This document shows, piece by piece, positions 43,934-51,721 of a DNA stretch of 64,000 bases. Location: contig CAJUIA010000004.1 in assembly GCA_910586485.1 (NCBI GenBank), positions 62,001-126,000 on the forward strand. Reading direction: 5' to 3'. The translations under genes were made by a program, and so were the position numbers. The notes beneath the pieces are model-generated. The model saw only the letters and a program-made list of their open reading frames with translations. It ran no database searches and had not been told where the DNA came from. The stretch is from an uncultured Acetatifactor sp. (GTDB lineage: Bacteria > Bacillota > Clostridia > Lachnospirales > Lachnospiraceae). The first letter of the stretch is position 1. Every line of letters starts with the position of its first letter.

Positions 43934-43977
43934 GGACGGCATCCCGCTTTCGTCAGTCGGGGCGCCGTTTTTATATG
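43934..43977 (+). terminator. Rho-independent terminator
   Basis: ACGGCATCCCG pairs with CGGGGCGCCGT with small internal irregularities and is followed by TTTTTAT. Confidence 0.7.
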
Positions 43978-44066
43978 TTAAAGATTTCTTAAAAAATTCC
44001 CCTGTTTATTGTTAAAATATATTTTGCTAAAATGAATTTGAAAATGAGGGTAAGGGAGACAGAGAT

Positions 44067-44762
44067 ATGTATAACATTTTGATCTGTGACGATGAGCGGG
44101 ACATTGTAAATGCGTTGAAAATTTATTTGAATGATGCAAATTATACATTGTTTGAGGCCTTTGACGGTAAGGAAGCGCTGAAGGTGGTGGAAGAGCATGA
44201 CATTCACCTTGTGCTGCTTGATATTATGATGCCGGAGATGGACGGCATAGAGGCTATGGTGAAGATTCGAGAGAAAAGTAATGTGCCGGTTATTCTGTTG
44301 ACGGCCAAGTCTGAGGACACGGATAAAATTTTGGGCTTGACTGTGGGAGCAGACGATTATATCACCAAGCCCTTTAATCCGGTGGAGGTGTCTGCCAGAT
44401 GCAAGTCCCAGCTTCGCAGATATATGCAGCTGGGAGCGGGAAGCATACAGGCGGCAACCTTACGGTGCGGTGCGATTGAGCTGGATGATACGGAAAAGCG
44501 GGTGACACTGGACGGGGATGAGGTGGCGCTGACGCCTACGGAATATGACATTCTGAAGCTGCTTATGCAGCATCCCGGTCAGGTGTTTTCGCCGAAGGAG
44601 ATTTATCGGAGAATATGGAACGATCTGCCCTATGGCAGTGAAAATACGGTGGCGGTACATATCAGGCATTTGCGTGAGAAGCTGGAGATTAATCCTGCGG
44701 AGCCCAGATATTTAAAGGTGGTATGGGGGCAGGGCTATAAGATGGAGAAAGGGAGGCTGTAG
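44067..44762 (+). CDS. OmpR-family response regulator
   Basis: 231 residues. Receiver domain with CDDE near 8, phospho-acceptor Asp in LLDIMMPEMDG near 52, LTAKSE near 79 and KPFNP near 102; winged-helix domain with ALTPTEYDILKLL and HIRHLREKLE near the C-terminus. It resembles the VanR/SpaR type. AAGGGAGA precedes the ATG. The kinase gene follows immediately, so it is the cognate pair. Confidence 0.92.
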   Translation: MYNILICDDERDIVNALKIYLNDANYTLFEAFDGKEALKVVEEHDIHLVLLDIMMPEMDGIEAMVKIREKSNVPVILLTAKSEDTDKILGLTVGADDYITKPFNPVEVSARCKSQLRRYMQLGAGSIQAATLRCGAIELDDTEKRVTLDGDEVALTPTEYDILKLLMQHPGQVFSPKEIYRRIWNDLPYGSENTVAVHIRHLREKLEINPAEPRYLKVVWGQGYKMEKGRL

Positions 44763-44764
44763 TG

Positions 44765-46849
44765 ATGAGAGAAAAAGGTCTGTTGGAAGAGAAGGAATGT
44801 ACGGATGCAGAGAGGACAGAAGCGAGGGCAGAAGAAAGAACAGAAGAGAGAGCAGAAGAAAGGGGACATATGAAAGAAGGTTATGCAAAAGAGGAAGCCG
44901 GAAGGCCAGGGGGGAAGCGCCGTTTCAGACTGACAGGTTCCATTGTGGCAAAGGTGGCGGCAGCTCTGCTCATGCTGCTTGGCGCCGTCGCGTGTGCGTT
45001 TGGCGGGCTGGCCTGCTATGTGGCCGCTGAGGGAAATATGTATATCAGCAGTTATGATACGGTACTGAAGGATGGACTGCAGAGTAAAGCGCAGGCTGTT
45101 GCTTATAGGATGTATGATTATTTTAATAATGAATATGCAGTGCCAAATCCGGAGCGGCGCTATCTGGACGGGATCAATGCGGAGGTGGCAGTTTTAGAAC
45201 GTGAGGATATACTGGCGACGGACAGCAGTGAGTTTATCTGGCAGAGCTATCAGCCGACCGAGGCCATGGAGGATAACGGCTTTTATTCCGGGTTGTATGC
45301 GGATGTTTATATGCAGCTGCCGGCGTTTGATCGACAGGAGGGCTCGGAGACCCCGGAAAAAATATCTTATGTTATACGTGTGTTTTTTGATCCGGCATTT
45401 GAAAAGCAGGATGATATAAGGATCGTGGCAGGGCTGATTAGGTTGCTGTATCAGGCCAGATATTGGGTGATTGCAATCTGCGTGGGCGGCGCTCTGCTGA
45501 CGGTGGTCTGCATCATCTTTTTGTTGTGCGCCGCAGGACACAGGAATGGCAGAGAAGGAATTGTTCCCGGATTCCTGACGAGGATTCCCCTTGACATACT
45601 GACTCTTGGTTTTGTAATGTTAGCATTTTTGATATATTCGTTCATGCAGGAATATATGTATGGAATAATCGGCTATACCATGCTGTCAATCGCACTTTGT
45701 ATTATTACTTTGATGTTAGGGATGATCTATCTTTGGGATTTTGCCATCCGGCTGAAGCTGGGGAAGCTGTGGCGGCATACGGTTATTTATAAGGTTTTGC
45801 GGCTTCTGCGGCGAATGCTGCGGGGAATATGGCGGCTGCTTCGGAAAATTCCTTTGGTGTGGATTACCGTAACTGCTTATCTGGGTCTTTGCTTTTTAGA
45901 ATTTGTGGGCATGTCCATGTTTACGAGAAAGGTCTATGACCCTGGAATGTTTTTGTGGGTGATGGAAAAGCTGGCAGTATTTTTGGTGGTGCTTTATACG
46001 GCACTGGTTTGTAAAAGTCTGCTGAAAGCCAGCAGGGAGCTGGCGGAAGGCCATGCAGACTATCGGGTGGACACGAAATATATGTTTGGAGATTTTAAGG
46101 AGCATGGTGAAAATCTGAATTGTCTGGGGCTGGGAGTTTCCAAAGCAGTAGCGGAGAAATTAAAAAGCGAACGATTAAAGACGGAGCTGATCACCAACGT
46201 ATCTCATGACATAAAGACGCCGCTTACTTCCATCATTAATTATGCGGAGTTGATCGGCAGGGAGGCGGAAAATTCTGCGGAAAACCAGAAGCTTCAAGAG
46301 TATGCCGAGGTATTGCTGAGGCAGTCCGGCAGGCTGAGAAGGCTGTTGGAAAATCTGGTGGAGGCTTCCAAAGCCGTTACGGGCAGTATGGAGGTGCATC
46401 TGGAGCCCTGTGAGGCAGGAGTTTTGTTAAGTCAGGCAGTAGGTGAGTATCAGCAGAGGATGGAAGAGAAAAATCTGGAGATGCGGGTAAGCCAGCCGGA
46501 GGAGGCTGTGAGAATCCTGGCGGACGGCAGACACTTATGGCGGGTTTTTGATAATTTGTTAAGCAATATCTGTAAATATTCCCAGGAGGGCTCCAGGGTG
46601 TATCTGTCGCTGGAGCAAAGGGAAGACCGAGTATTTATCATTTTCCGCAATATGTCCAAGTATGCGCTGGATATTTCGCCTGACGAGCTGGAAGAGAGAT
46701 TTGTCAGGGGCGACAAGTCCCGGCATATGGAGGGTAACGGCCTGGGGCTGTCCATAGCCAGAAGCCTGACAGAGCTGCAAAACGGACAGATGGAGATTGT
46801 TGTGGACGGTGATTTATTTAAGGTAATCCTGACCTTTCATATCATGTAG
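44765..46849 (+). CDS. Multi-TM sensor histidine kinase with charged N-terminal repeat
   Basis: About 694 residues. A Glu/Arg-rich cytoplasmic N-terminus with imperfect octamers (ERTEARAE, ERTEERAE) precedes the first membrane helix (about 60-82), an extracellular segment (about 85-215) and roughly five further helices (about 220-420). The kinase core has NVSHDIKTPLTSIINY (His near 479), FDNLLSNICKYSQ near 596 and GNGLGLSIARS near 659. GTG 44762 or ATG 44765 follow GGGAGG; ATG 44870, after AAAGGGG, is another possible start that would drop the repeat. The stimulus is unknown. Confidence 0.88.
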   Translation: MREKGLLEEKECTDAERTEARAEERTEERAEERGHMKEGYAKEEAGRPGGKRRFRLTGSIVAKVAAALLMLLGAVACAFGGLACYVAAEGNMYISSYDTVLKDGLQSKAQAVAYRMYDYFNNEYAVPNPERRYLDGINAEVAVLEREDILATDSSEFIWQSYQPTEAMEDNGFYSGLYADVYMQLPAFDRQEGSETPEKISYVIRVFFDPAFEKQDDIRIVAGLIRLLYQARYWVIAICVGGALLTVVCIIFLLCAAGHRNGREGIVPGFLTRIPLDILTLGFVMLAFLIYSFMQEYMYGIIGYTMLSIALCIITLMLGMIYLWDFAIRLKLGKLWRHTVIYKVLRLLRRMLRGIWRLLRKIPLVWITVTAYLGLCFLEFVGMSMFTRKVYDPGMFLWVMEKLAVFLVVLYTALVCKSLLKASRELAEGHADYRVDTKYMFGDFKEHGENLNCLGLGVSKAVAEKLKSERLKTELITNVSHDIKTPLTSIINYAELIGREAENSAENQKLQEYAEVLLRQSGRLRRLLENLVEASKAVTGSMEVHLEPCEAGVLLSQAVGEYQQRMEEKNLEMRVSQPEEAVRILADGRHLWRVFDNLLSNICKYSQEGSRVYLSLEQREDRVFIIFRNMSKYALDISPDELEERFVRGDKSRHMEGNGLGLSIARSLTELQNGQMEIVVDGDLFKVILTFHIM

Positions 46850-46932
46850 TATTTGCCTATTGCCCGCATGAAGACTGCCGCTCCCTCAATTTTTTAAATC
46901 ATTTGCATTTCCGATACTATTTTACGCGGGAA

Positions 46933-47046
46933 TATGGTATAATGATTCTGCTAACGCAGAATTCAAGCCAGCTTTAGCTGGCTTGCCAGCACTCCGTGCT
47001 GCATTATACTCAGCCATGGCTTGAAAAGTAAATGTCTCTTCGAGAC
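46933..47046 (+). promoter_or_regulatory. Extended -10 promoter plus hairpin 5' UTR cassette, copy B
   Basis: Bases 46933-46985 are identical to the cassette at 39116-39168. A 38-base insertion (46986-47023) adds another hairpin (CAGCAC-TCC-GTGCTG) and duplicates GCTTG. The last hairpin is GTCTC-TTC-GAGAC (47034-47046) where copy A has GTCTT-TTC-AAGAC: a compensatory U-A to C-G change. It precedes the DUF362 gene. Confidence 0.75.
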
Positions 47047-47065
47047 GCTTCCTTTTCTGCGCACA

Positions 47066-47074
47066 TGGTATAAT
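47066..47074 (+). promoter_or_regulatory. Second extended -10 promoter before DUF362 gene
   Basis: TGGTATAAT with TATAAT at 47069-47074, followed by AACCTTATTC as at the promoter near 18973. No clear -35 box. It would give a leader of about 60 bases. Confidence 0.5.
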
Positions 47075-47140
47075 AACCTTATTCGAGGCAGGAAACGGCC
47101 GGATGGCCATCCATATGGCCGCACAGGAATGGAGGACGAA

Positions 47141-48004
47141 ATGGCAGGATCAAAGGTTTATTTTACAAAGGAAATTACGCCTCAGGCGATGATTCGGATG
47201 TATCAGGCGATGGGAGTCGTACTGCCCGGCAGGGTGGCAGTAAAGCTGCATTCCGGCGAGGTGGGGAATCAGAATTTTCTGCGTCCTGATTTTTTAAAGC
47301 CCGTGATTGATTATGTGAACGGCACCATCGTGGAGTGCAATACCGCGTATGAAGGACAGCGGAACACCACAAAGGCACATCGGGCAACCATGAAGCTTCA
47401 CGGCTGGAGCAGTATTGCGGAAGTGGATATTATGGATGAGGACGGAGAACTGGAGCTGTCCGTTCCGGAGGGCAGGCGGATCAAAAAGAATTTCGTGGGA
47501 GCAAATTTGAAAAAATATGATTCCATGCTGGTGCTCTCCCATTTTAAAGGTCATCCTATGGGTGGCTTTGGCGGTGCATTGAAGAATATATCCATCGGGA
47601 TAGCGTCATCTCACGGAAAAGCGTATATTCATGGCGCCGGAGACGAGGCAAAAATTTGGTCCGCAGATCATGATTCCTTTTTGGAATCCATGGCAGATGC
47701 GGCAAAGTCCGTTGTGAACTATTTCGGAGAAAAGATCGTTTTTATCAATGTCATGAAAAACATGTCCGTAGACTGTGACTGCTGTGCGGTTGCGGAGGAT
47801 CCGGCAATAGCGGATATTGGTATTTTATCTTCTGCGGATCCTGTGGCTTTGGATCAGGCATGTCTTGATCTTGTCTATGCCTCCAATGATCCGGGAAGAG
47901 ATCATTTGCTGGAGCGGATCGAATCCAGAAACGGGATTCATACCGTGGAAGCGGCAGCCGGAATCGGCGCAGGCAGCAGAGAGTATGAACTGGTGGAAAT
48001 TTAA
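47141..48004 (+). CDS. DUF362 family protein
   Basis: 287 residues of the DUF362 fold, which is often fused to ferredoxin domains; none is present here. Visible blocks are RVAVKLHSGEVGNQNFLRPD near 27, LSHFKGHPMGGFGGALKNISIG near 130-150 and a Cys cluster VDCDCCAVAEDP near 210 that may bind an iron-sulfur cluster or metal. ATG 47141 has GGAGGACGAA upstream; the in-frame ATG at 47129 overlaps that ribosome site. Function unknown. Confidence 0.82.
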   Translation: MAGSKVYFTKEITPQAMIRMYQAMGVVLPGRVAVKLHSGEVGNQNFLRPDFLKPVIDYVNGTIVECNTAYEGQRNTTKAHRATMKLHGWSSIAEVDIMDEDGELELSVPEGRRIKKNFVGANLKKYDSMLVLSHFKGHPMGGFGGALKNISIGIASSHGKAYIHGAGDEAKIWSADHDSFLESMADAAKSVVNYFGEKIVFINVMKNMSVDCDCCAVAEDPAIADIGILSSADPVALDQACLDLVYASNDPGRDHLLERIESRNGIHTVEAAAGIGAGSREYELVEI

Positions 48005-48061
48005 GCGTTGACCGATACCAGATAAGGATAAGATTTTTGTTTTGTGAAAAAGAAATGTATC

Positions 48062-48090
48062 TTGCATTAAAAATCTGCATATGCTATAAT
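48062..48090 (+). promoter_or_regulatory. Promoter of candidate antitoxin RNA
   Basis: TTGCAT at 48062-48067, 17-base spacer, TATAAT at 48085-48090. No plus-strand gene follows; transcription would run into the bidirectional hairpin at 48136-48173. Confidence 0.75.
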
Positions 48091-48096
48091 GCCGTT

Positions 48097-48186
48097 AGGC
48101 AAAGAAATGTGGAGAAATCCATGCAGGCAAAGAACGAATCCCCCGACCGTAATGGCGTACAGTCGAGGGATTCTTCTTTCCTTTTT
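48097..48186 (+). ncRNA. Candidate antisense RNA (type I antitoxin)
   Basis: A predicted RNA of about 90 bases from the promoter at 48062 to the terminator made by GAATCCCCCGAC/GTCGAGGGATTC (48136-48173) and the T-rich run after it. It would be complementary to the 3' untranslated part of the small hydrophobic ORF read on the other strand, the geometry of 3'-overlapping type I antitoxins. Confidence 0.5.
48136..48186. terminator. Bidirectional terminator hairpin
   Basis: A 12-bp stem with a 14-base loop. On the plus strand it is followed by TTCTTTCCTTTTT; on the minus strand by GTTCTTTG. It would end both the candidate antitoxin RNA and the toxin mRNA. Confidence 0.7.
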
Positions 48187-48209
48187 ATAGTGGCAAAGCA
48201 CCCACTAGA

Positions 48210-48308
48210 CTATTTGTTGCCTTTGTCGTGCCTGTCTAGCCATTTGCTGATGAGGTGGCAAACCACACCTGCTGCGACAGTCACAAGAAATGTGAAGAAT
48301 AACTCCAT
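48210..48308 (-). CDS. Small single-helix membrane peptide, candidate type I toxin
   Basis: 32 residues: a short start MELFF, a hydrophobic helix (about 4-20, with TVAAGVVCHLI) and a charged tail KWLDRHDKGNK. The ribosome site GGGAGGAGG is strong, seven to nine bases before the ATG. The peptide resembles many unannotated Clostridia small ORFs with a helix followed by KWLDR, and its size, topology and opposing promoter fit Fst/Ldr/BsrG-like toxins. Upstream is an extended -10 (TGTTATAAT, complement of 48355-48363). The function is inferred from architecture only. Confidence 0.6.
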   Translation of the reverse strand: MELFFTFLVTVAAGVVCHLISKWLDRHDKGNK

Positions 48309-48354
48309 GCAAACACCTCCTCCCGTTGCCGGGTGTAGGTTAGACAACACAAGC

Positions 48355-48363
48355 ATTATAACA
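48355..48363 (-). promoter_or_regulatory. Extended -10 promoter of the small membrane peptide
   Basis: On the minus strand TGTTATAAT, with the TATAAT complement at 48360-48355 and no convincing -35, about 47 bases before the start codon. Confidence 0.5.
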
Positions 48364-48435
48364 TAACAAGGAGCATCCTTCTATCTCTTTCTTAATCGGG
48401 TTTCATACTTATTGAAATTCAAATACGAAAAATCT

Positions 48436-48873
48436 TTAAAAAATCTTCATTCCTTTTACGCTTTCTTCACAGTATTTACAACGGTATACTTCCTTTTCCG
48501 CATCGGAAAGATAAAAGATATGGGGCAGCTCCTGCTCAATGGAGGTAATACACCTGGGATTGCGGCAGCGAATGACGTTTTTGATCTCCGAGGGAAGGAC
48601 CAGTACCTTCTTTTCTACAATCTCACCGTTTTTGATCACGTTGACGGTGATATTATGGTCGATAAAGGCCAGCACATCCAGATCCAGCATATCAATGTCG
48701 CACTCTACCTTTAAAATATCCTTTTTCCCCATCTTATCACTGCGGGCGTTTTTGATAATAGCTACCGTGCAGTCCAGCTTGTCCAGCTGTAAATGTTCAT
48801 ATATATCCAGACTTTTTCCGGCCTTGATGTGATCCAGCACAAAGCCTTCTTCGATTTTTCCTACATTCAGCAT
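48436..48873 (-). CDS. pyrI: Aspartate carbamoyltransferase regulatory subunit
   Basis: 145 residues with the nucleotide-binding N-terminal domain (IEEGFVLDHI, LDIYEHLQLDKL) and the C-terminal zinc domain, whose four Cys are seen in CRNPRC and YRCKYC. It binds effectors (CTP, ATP, UTP) and PyrB in the first committed step of pyrimidine synthesis. It follows pyrB on the same strand. A hairpin (GCCGC/GCGGC) lies just before its ribosome site GAGAGGAAAA and another (TGAAAAT/AATTTTCA) upstream in the 175-base gap. Confidence 0.93.
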   Translation of the reverse strand: MLNVGKIEEGFVLDHIKAGKSLDIYEHLQLDKLDCTVAIIKNARSDKMGKKDILKVECDIDMLDLDVLAFIDHNITVNVIKNGEIVEKKVLVLPSEIKNVIRCRNPRCITSIEQELPHIFYLSDAEKEVYRCKYCEESVKGMKIF

Positions 48874-49048
48874 ATTTTCCTCTCATTCTGCCGCGCAAGC
48901 GGCATCTAAATCCCAAAATTGAAAATAACAATTTTCAGTCTTTTTCTCATTTCTGCGCTGCCCTTTGTGTAAATCCATAAAGGGATTATGAGCTTGTGTC
49001 AGGTCATTTATGGCCTTGCAGCGCGCAGACACAAATTTCATGACTTTG

Positions 49049-49960
49049 TTATGCCAGCTCCAGTAATGTAAGGATCAGCGCCATACGGACGTAGACACCG
49101 TACTGCGCCTGCCGGAAATAAGCGGCCCTGGGGTCCGCATCCACCTCCACGGAAATTTCGTTGACTCTCGGCAGAGGATGCAGCACCAGCATATCCTTTT
49201 TTGCCAGCTCCATCTTTGTCGTATCCAGGATATAGAAGTCCTTCAGGCGGATATAGTCCTCTTCGTTAAAGAAGCGCTCCTTTTGGACTCTGGTCATGTA
49301 CAGAAAATCAAGCTCAGGCATTACCTTTTCCAGGCGGATAACCTCGCTGTATGAGATACCCTTCGCCTTCAGCATCTCGATGATATAATCAGGGCATCGC
49401 AGTTCCTCCGGGGAGATGAAAATGAAACGGATATTGTCATAACGGACCAGAGCATTTATCAGCGAGTGGACGGTTCTGCCAAATTTTAGATCGCCGCACA
49501 GGCCGATGGTAAAATTGTTCAAGGAGCCTTTTAAGCTGCGGATGGTGAGCAGGTCGGTCAGGGTTTGGGTGGGATGCTGGTGGCCGCCGTCACCGGCATT
49601 GATTACAGGGATTCTCGATTTTTCACTGGCCACCATGGGTGCGCCCTCCTTTGGGTGGCGCATGGCGCAGATGTCCGCATAGCAGGAGATGATGCGGATG
49701 GTGTCGGATACGCTTTCGCCCTTGGAGGCAGAGGAAGAGGCGGCATCGGAAAAACCGAGGACCCGTCCGCCCAGCCGGATCATGGCGGATTCAAAGCTTA
49801 AGCGTGTTCTGGTGCTGGGCTCGTAAAAGCAGGTAGCAAGTATTTTACCATCGCAGGAGTGGGCATATTTTTTCGGATTGCGCTCAATGTCGCAGGCAAG
49901 GTCAAACAGCCGATCCAGCTCTTCGGGGGTAAAGTCCAGAGGACTCATTAAATGTCTCAT
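49049..49960 (-). CDS. pyrB: Aspartate carbamoyltransferase catalytic subunit
   Basis: 303 residues, the usual length. Carbamoyl-phosphate motif STRTRLSFESA near 52, KSRIPVINAGDGGHQHPTQTLTDL in pieces (INAGDGGHQHPTQ) near 125, and HPLPRVNEI near 262. It condenses carbamoyl phosphate and aspartate. Start 49960 (MRHLMSPLDF) is preferred, with GGAAAGGA nine bases upstream; a longer in-frame extension to 50032 runs through the terminator of the preceding gene. Confidence 0.95.
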   Translation of the reverse strand: MRHLMSPLDFTPEELDRLFDLACDIERNPKKYAHSCDGKILATCFYEPSTRTRLSFESAMIRLGGRVLGFSDAASSSASKGESVSDTIRIISCYADICAMRHPKEGAPMVASEKSRIPVINAGDGGHQHPTQTLTDLLTIRSLKGSLNNFTIGLCGDLKFGRTVHSLINALVRYDNIRFIFISPEELRCPDYIIEMLKAKGISYSEVIRLEKVMPELDFLYMTRVQKERFFNEEDYIRLKDFYILDTTKMELAKKDMLVLHPLPRVNEISVEVDADPRAAYFRQAQYGVYVRMALILTLLELA

Positions 49961-49990
49961 TATAATCATTCCTTTCCGTAATTCTTTGCG

Positions 49991-50023
49991 CAAAAAGAGT
50001 CGAAGAGAAAACTCTTCGACTCT
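49991..50023 (-). terminator. Terminator of nitroreductase gene
   Basis: A 12-bp perfect stem (AGAGTCGAAGAG/CTCTTCGACTCT) with a four-base loop; on the minus strand it is followed by TTTTT. It separates the nitroreductase gene from pyrB. Confidence 0.85.
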
Positions 50024-50028
50024 GATAC

Positions 50029-50568
50029 TCATGTTAAAAAGGATAACAGTTCATCCACGGTCTTGCGCTTGGGAGCGGTGGGAAGCTCCGCAGGGTATCC
50101 GATGGGAATAAGGGCCACCAGCTCTCTGCCTTCGGGAAGACCGAGAACCTTTGCGGCTTCTTCTTCGTCAAATAATCCCATGATAACGGTTCCAAGGCCC
50201 TGCTCATAGGCCGCCAGGCAGAAGGCTTCACTTGCAACGCCTGCATCGTACATCTGCCAGCCGTTTCCTTTAGGAGTAGAGAAGGAGCCGTCGCGCTCGT
50301 AACCGCTGCGGCCGGTGACGACGGTAACGGCAATCACCATGGGAGCCTGCTCCATGATTGTACCGTTTCCGGGATAAAGGGAGGTGCATTTGGCAAGTGC
50401 CTTTTTGGTTTCGCCCTCCACGGCAATGTAGCGGGTGATCTGGGTATTCTTCCAGCTGGGAGCATAGGAAGCCGCCGCCACGATCTTTTCAATCAGCTCA
50501 TGTGAAACCGGCTGATCCGTATAACTGCGGATGCTTCTGCGCCCAACGATACATTCGTTAGCTGTCAT
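50029..50568 (-). CDS. Nitroreductase family FMN oxidoreductase
   Basis: 179 residues. The N-terminal GRRSIRSYTDQPV and SYAPSWKNTQITRY (FMN-binding) and C-terminal LPEGRELVALIPIGYPAE blocks are typical of the nitroreductase family. Uses NAD(P)H to reduce nitro or quinone-type compounds; the true substrate is unknown. Start 50568 (MTANECIVG) has AGGAGG upstream on the minus strand; an upstream in-frame ATG at 50586 precedes that site. Confidence 0.9.
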   Translation of the reverse strand: MTANECIVGRRSIRSYTDQPVSHELIEKIVAAASYAPSWKNTQITRYIAVEGETKKALAKCTSLYPGNGTIMEQAPMVIAVTVVTGRSGYERDGSFSTPKGNGWQMYDAGVASEAFCLAAYEQGLGTVIMGLFDEEEAAKVLGLPEGRELVALIPIGYPAELPTAPKRKTVDELLSFLT

Positions 50569-50751
50569 GATGATAACCTCCTGCATTTTTTTGACTTGTT
50601 CGTTTATTTATGATACCACGGCAGGACGACAGTTTCAATGGTGAAAATGTACTTTTTACGAATTCCTTTTTCTGATTTGTGAATATGCAGGACCAAACGG
50701 TGACATTATAAAAATTTAAGGCGGAATTGCTGTTAATTAATGAAAAAGGTT

Positions 50752-50780
50752 TTGCATCCGGGGAGTATTTGCACTATAAT
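50752..50780 (+). promoter_or_regulatory. Promoter of PH-domain gene
   Basis: TTGCAT at 50752-50757, 17-base spacer, TATAAT at 50775-50780. The 247-base gap upstream of the gene contains nothing else I can support. Confidence 0.8.
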
Positions 50781-50815
50781 AAACACAAAAGCGAGCGGAA
50801 AGGGCGGTAGGAAGA

Positions 50816-51190
50816 ATGGGATTTGTTGAAAGAAAGCGGTGGCTGTTTTTGGGACTGCCATTTACCTTTACCAAGTATATTATCAAGGAAGAGATTATAA
50901 CCATAGACGAAGGGCTGTTAAAAACGGTGGAAAATGACTGCTATATGTATAAGGTGCAGGATGTGCAGCACAGCGCCAGCCTGGCGGAGAAAATGTTCGG
51001 CCTGGGTACGGTGACCTGCTTTACGGGAGATACCACCCATGCTCAGCTTATTTTAAAGCATATCAAGCATTCCAAGGCAGTGAAGGATTTTATTTTGGAG
51101 CAGTCTGAGGTCGCAAGAAGGAAGCGTCGGACCATGAATATGCTGGATATTGGCACAGGCGATATGCAGGATATGGACGATATGGAATAA
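50816..51190 (+). CDS. Bacterial PH-domain (YdbT/DUF304-like) protein
   Basis: 124 residues. The core matches bacterial PH domains: TKYIIKEEIITIDEGLLKTVENDCYMYKVQDVQ in pieces (YIIKEEIITI, YKVQDVQ), a loop HSASLAEKMFGLGTVTC and a C-terminal helix KHIKHSKAVKDFILE. No membrane helix, unlike most DUF304 proteins. The C-terminal tail is Met/Asp-rich (GDMQDMDDME). Ribosome site AGGAAG before ATG 50816. Function unknown. Confidence 0.8.
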   Translation: MGFVERKRWLFLGLPFTFTKYIIKEEIITIDEGLLKTVENDCYMYKVQDVQHSASLAEKMFGLGTVTCFTGDTTHAQLILKHIKHSKAVKDFILEQSEVARRKRRTMNMLDIGTGDMQDMDDME

Positions 51191-51200
51191 AATGTGATAG

Positions 51201-51243
51201 CCGTAAGGATACCCCGCCGATTATGACGGGGTATTCTTACGGT
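51201..51243. terminator. Bidirectional hairpin between convergent genes
   Basis: CCGTAAG-ATACCCCG pairs with CGGGGTAT-CTTACGG (15 bp with one mismatch). It lies between the PH-domain gene and the opposing PF06541 gene. Confidence 0.65.
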
Positions 51244-51261
51244 GGTGCGGGAGGGCGGCGG

Positions 51262-51678
51262 TCAGTCGATGGCTTCTTTTGGGTTACACAGCAGGCGCTC
51301 GAACAGCAGGCCGGCGAGAAACCAGCAGGGGGCAAAGTCCAGGCGGATCACATTATTTATGTTCCATCTGCTCCTGCCATAGTTCCAGGGACAGAGCTTA
51401 TGTCTGGAAAGCAGGCGTCCGGTGAGATATTCGCCGGAAAAGATGAGGCTCATGTAGGTCAGTCCCCGGAGCCAGAGCGGCCTGTTTTCCAGCAGGCGTC
51501 CTATGGGGGCCATGAAGGCGGCGCAGCCGTAAATGGGAAACATCCAGACAGAGGTGTCTCCCTTTAAGGTAAGGTCCCGCCTGCGGAGGGAATCCAGAGA
51601 GGTGAAGAGAATCTCCATACACCATCCGGTAAGTCCGCATTTGAAAAAGTTTTTCGTAAGGGATGCAGTTTTTTTCAC
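51262..51678 (-). CDS. PF06541 putative permease-like membrane protein, short form
   Basis: 138 residues, essentially only the PF06541 membrane domain: FFKCGLTGWCMEILFTSL, DTSVWMFPIYGCAA, FSGEYLTGRLLSRHKLCPWNYG. GTG 51678 is preferred: GGAGG on the minus strand (complement of 51685-51689) is six bases upstream, and a frame extension to 51744 passes through a hairpin and lacks a ribosome site. Paralogous domain to the gene at 42818 but without its coiled-coil and acidic tail. Confidence 0.78.
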   Translation of the reverse strand: MKKTASLTKNFFKCGLTGWCMEILFTSLDSLRRRDLTLKGDTSVWMFPIYGCAAFMAPIGRLLENRPLWLRGLTYMSLIFSGEYLTGRLLSRHKLCPWNYGRSRWNINNVIRLDFAPCWFLAGLLFERLLCNPKEAID

Positions 51679-51721
51679 ACTAACCTCCATGATTTCGCTC
51701 TGCGGAATCTCAAATCGGTAT

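Noticed and set aside
44870..44872. ATG 44870 as the only start of the second sensor kinase
   Set aside because: It has a fair AAAGGGG site, but the GTG/ATG at 44762-44767 has a better GGGAGG and the usual coupling to the regulator stop, so the longer form was kept with the alternative noted.
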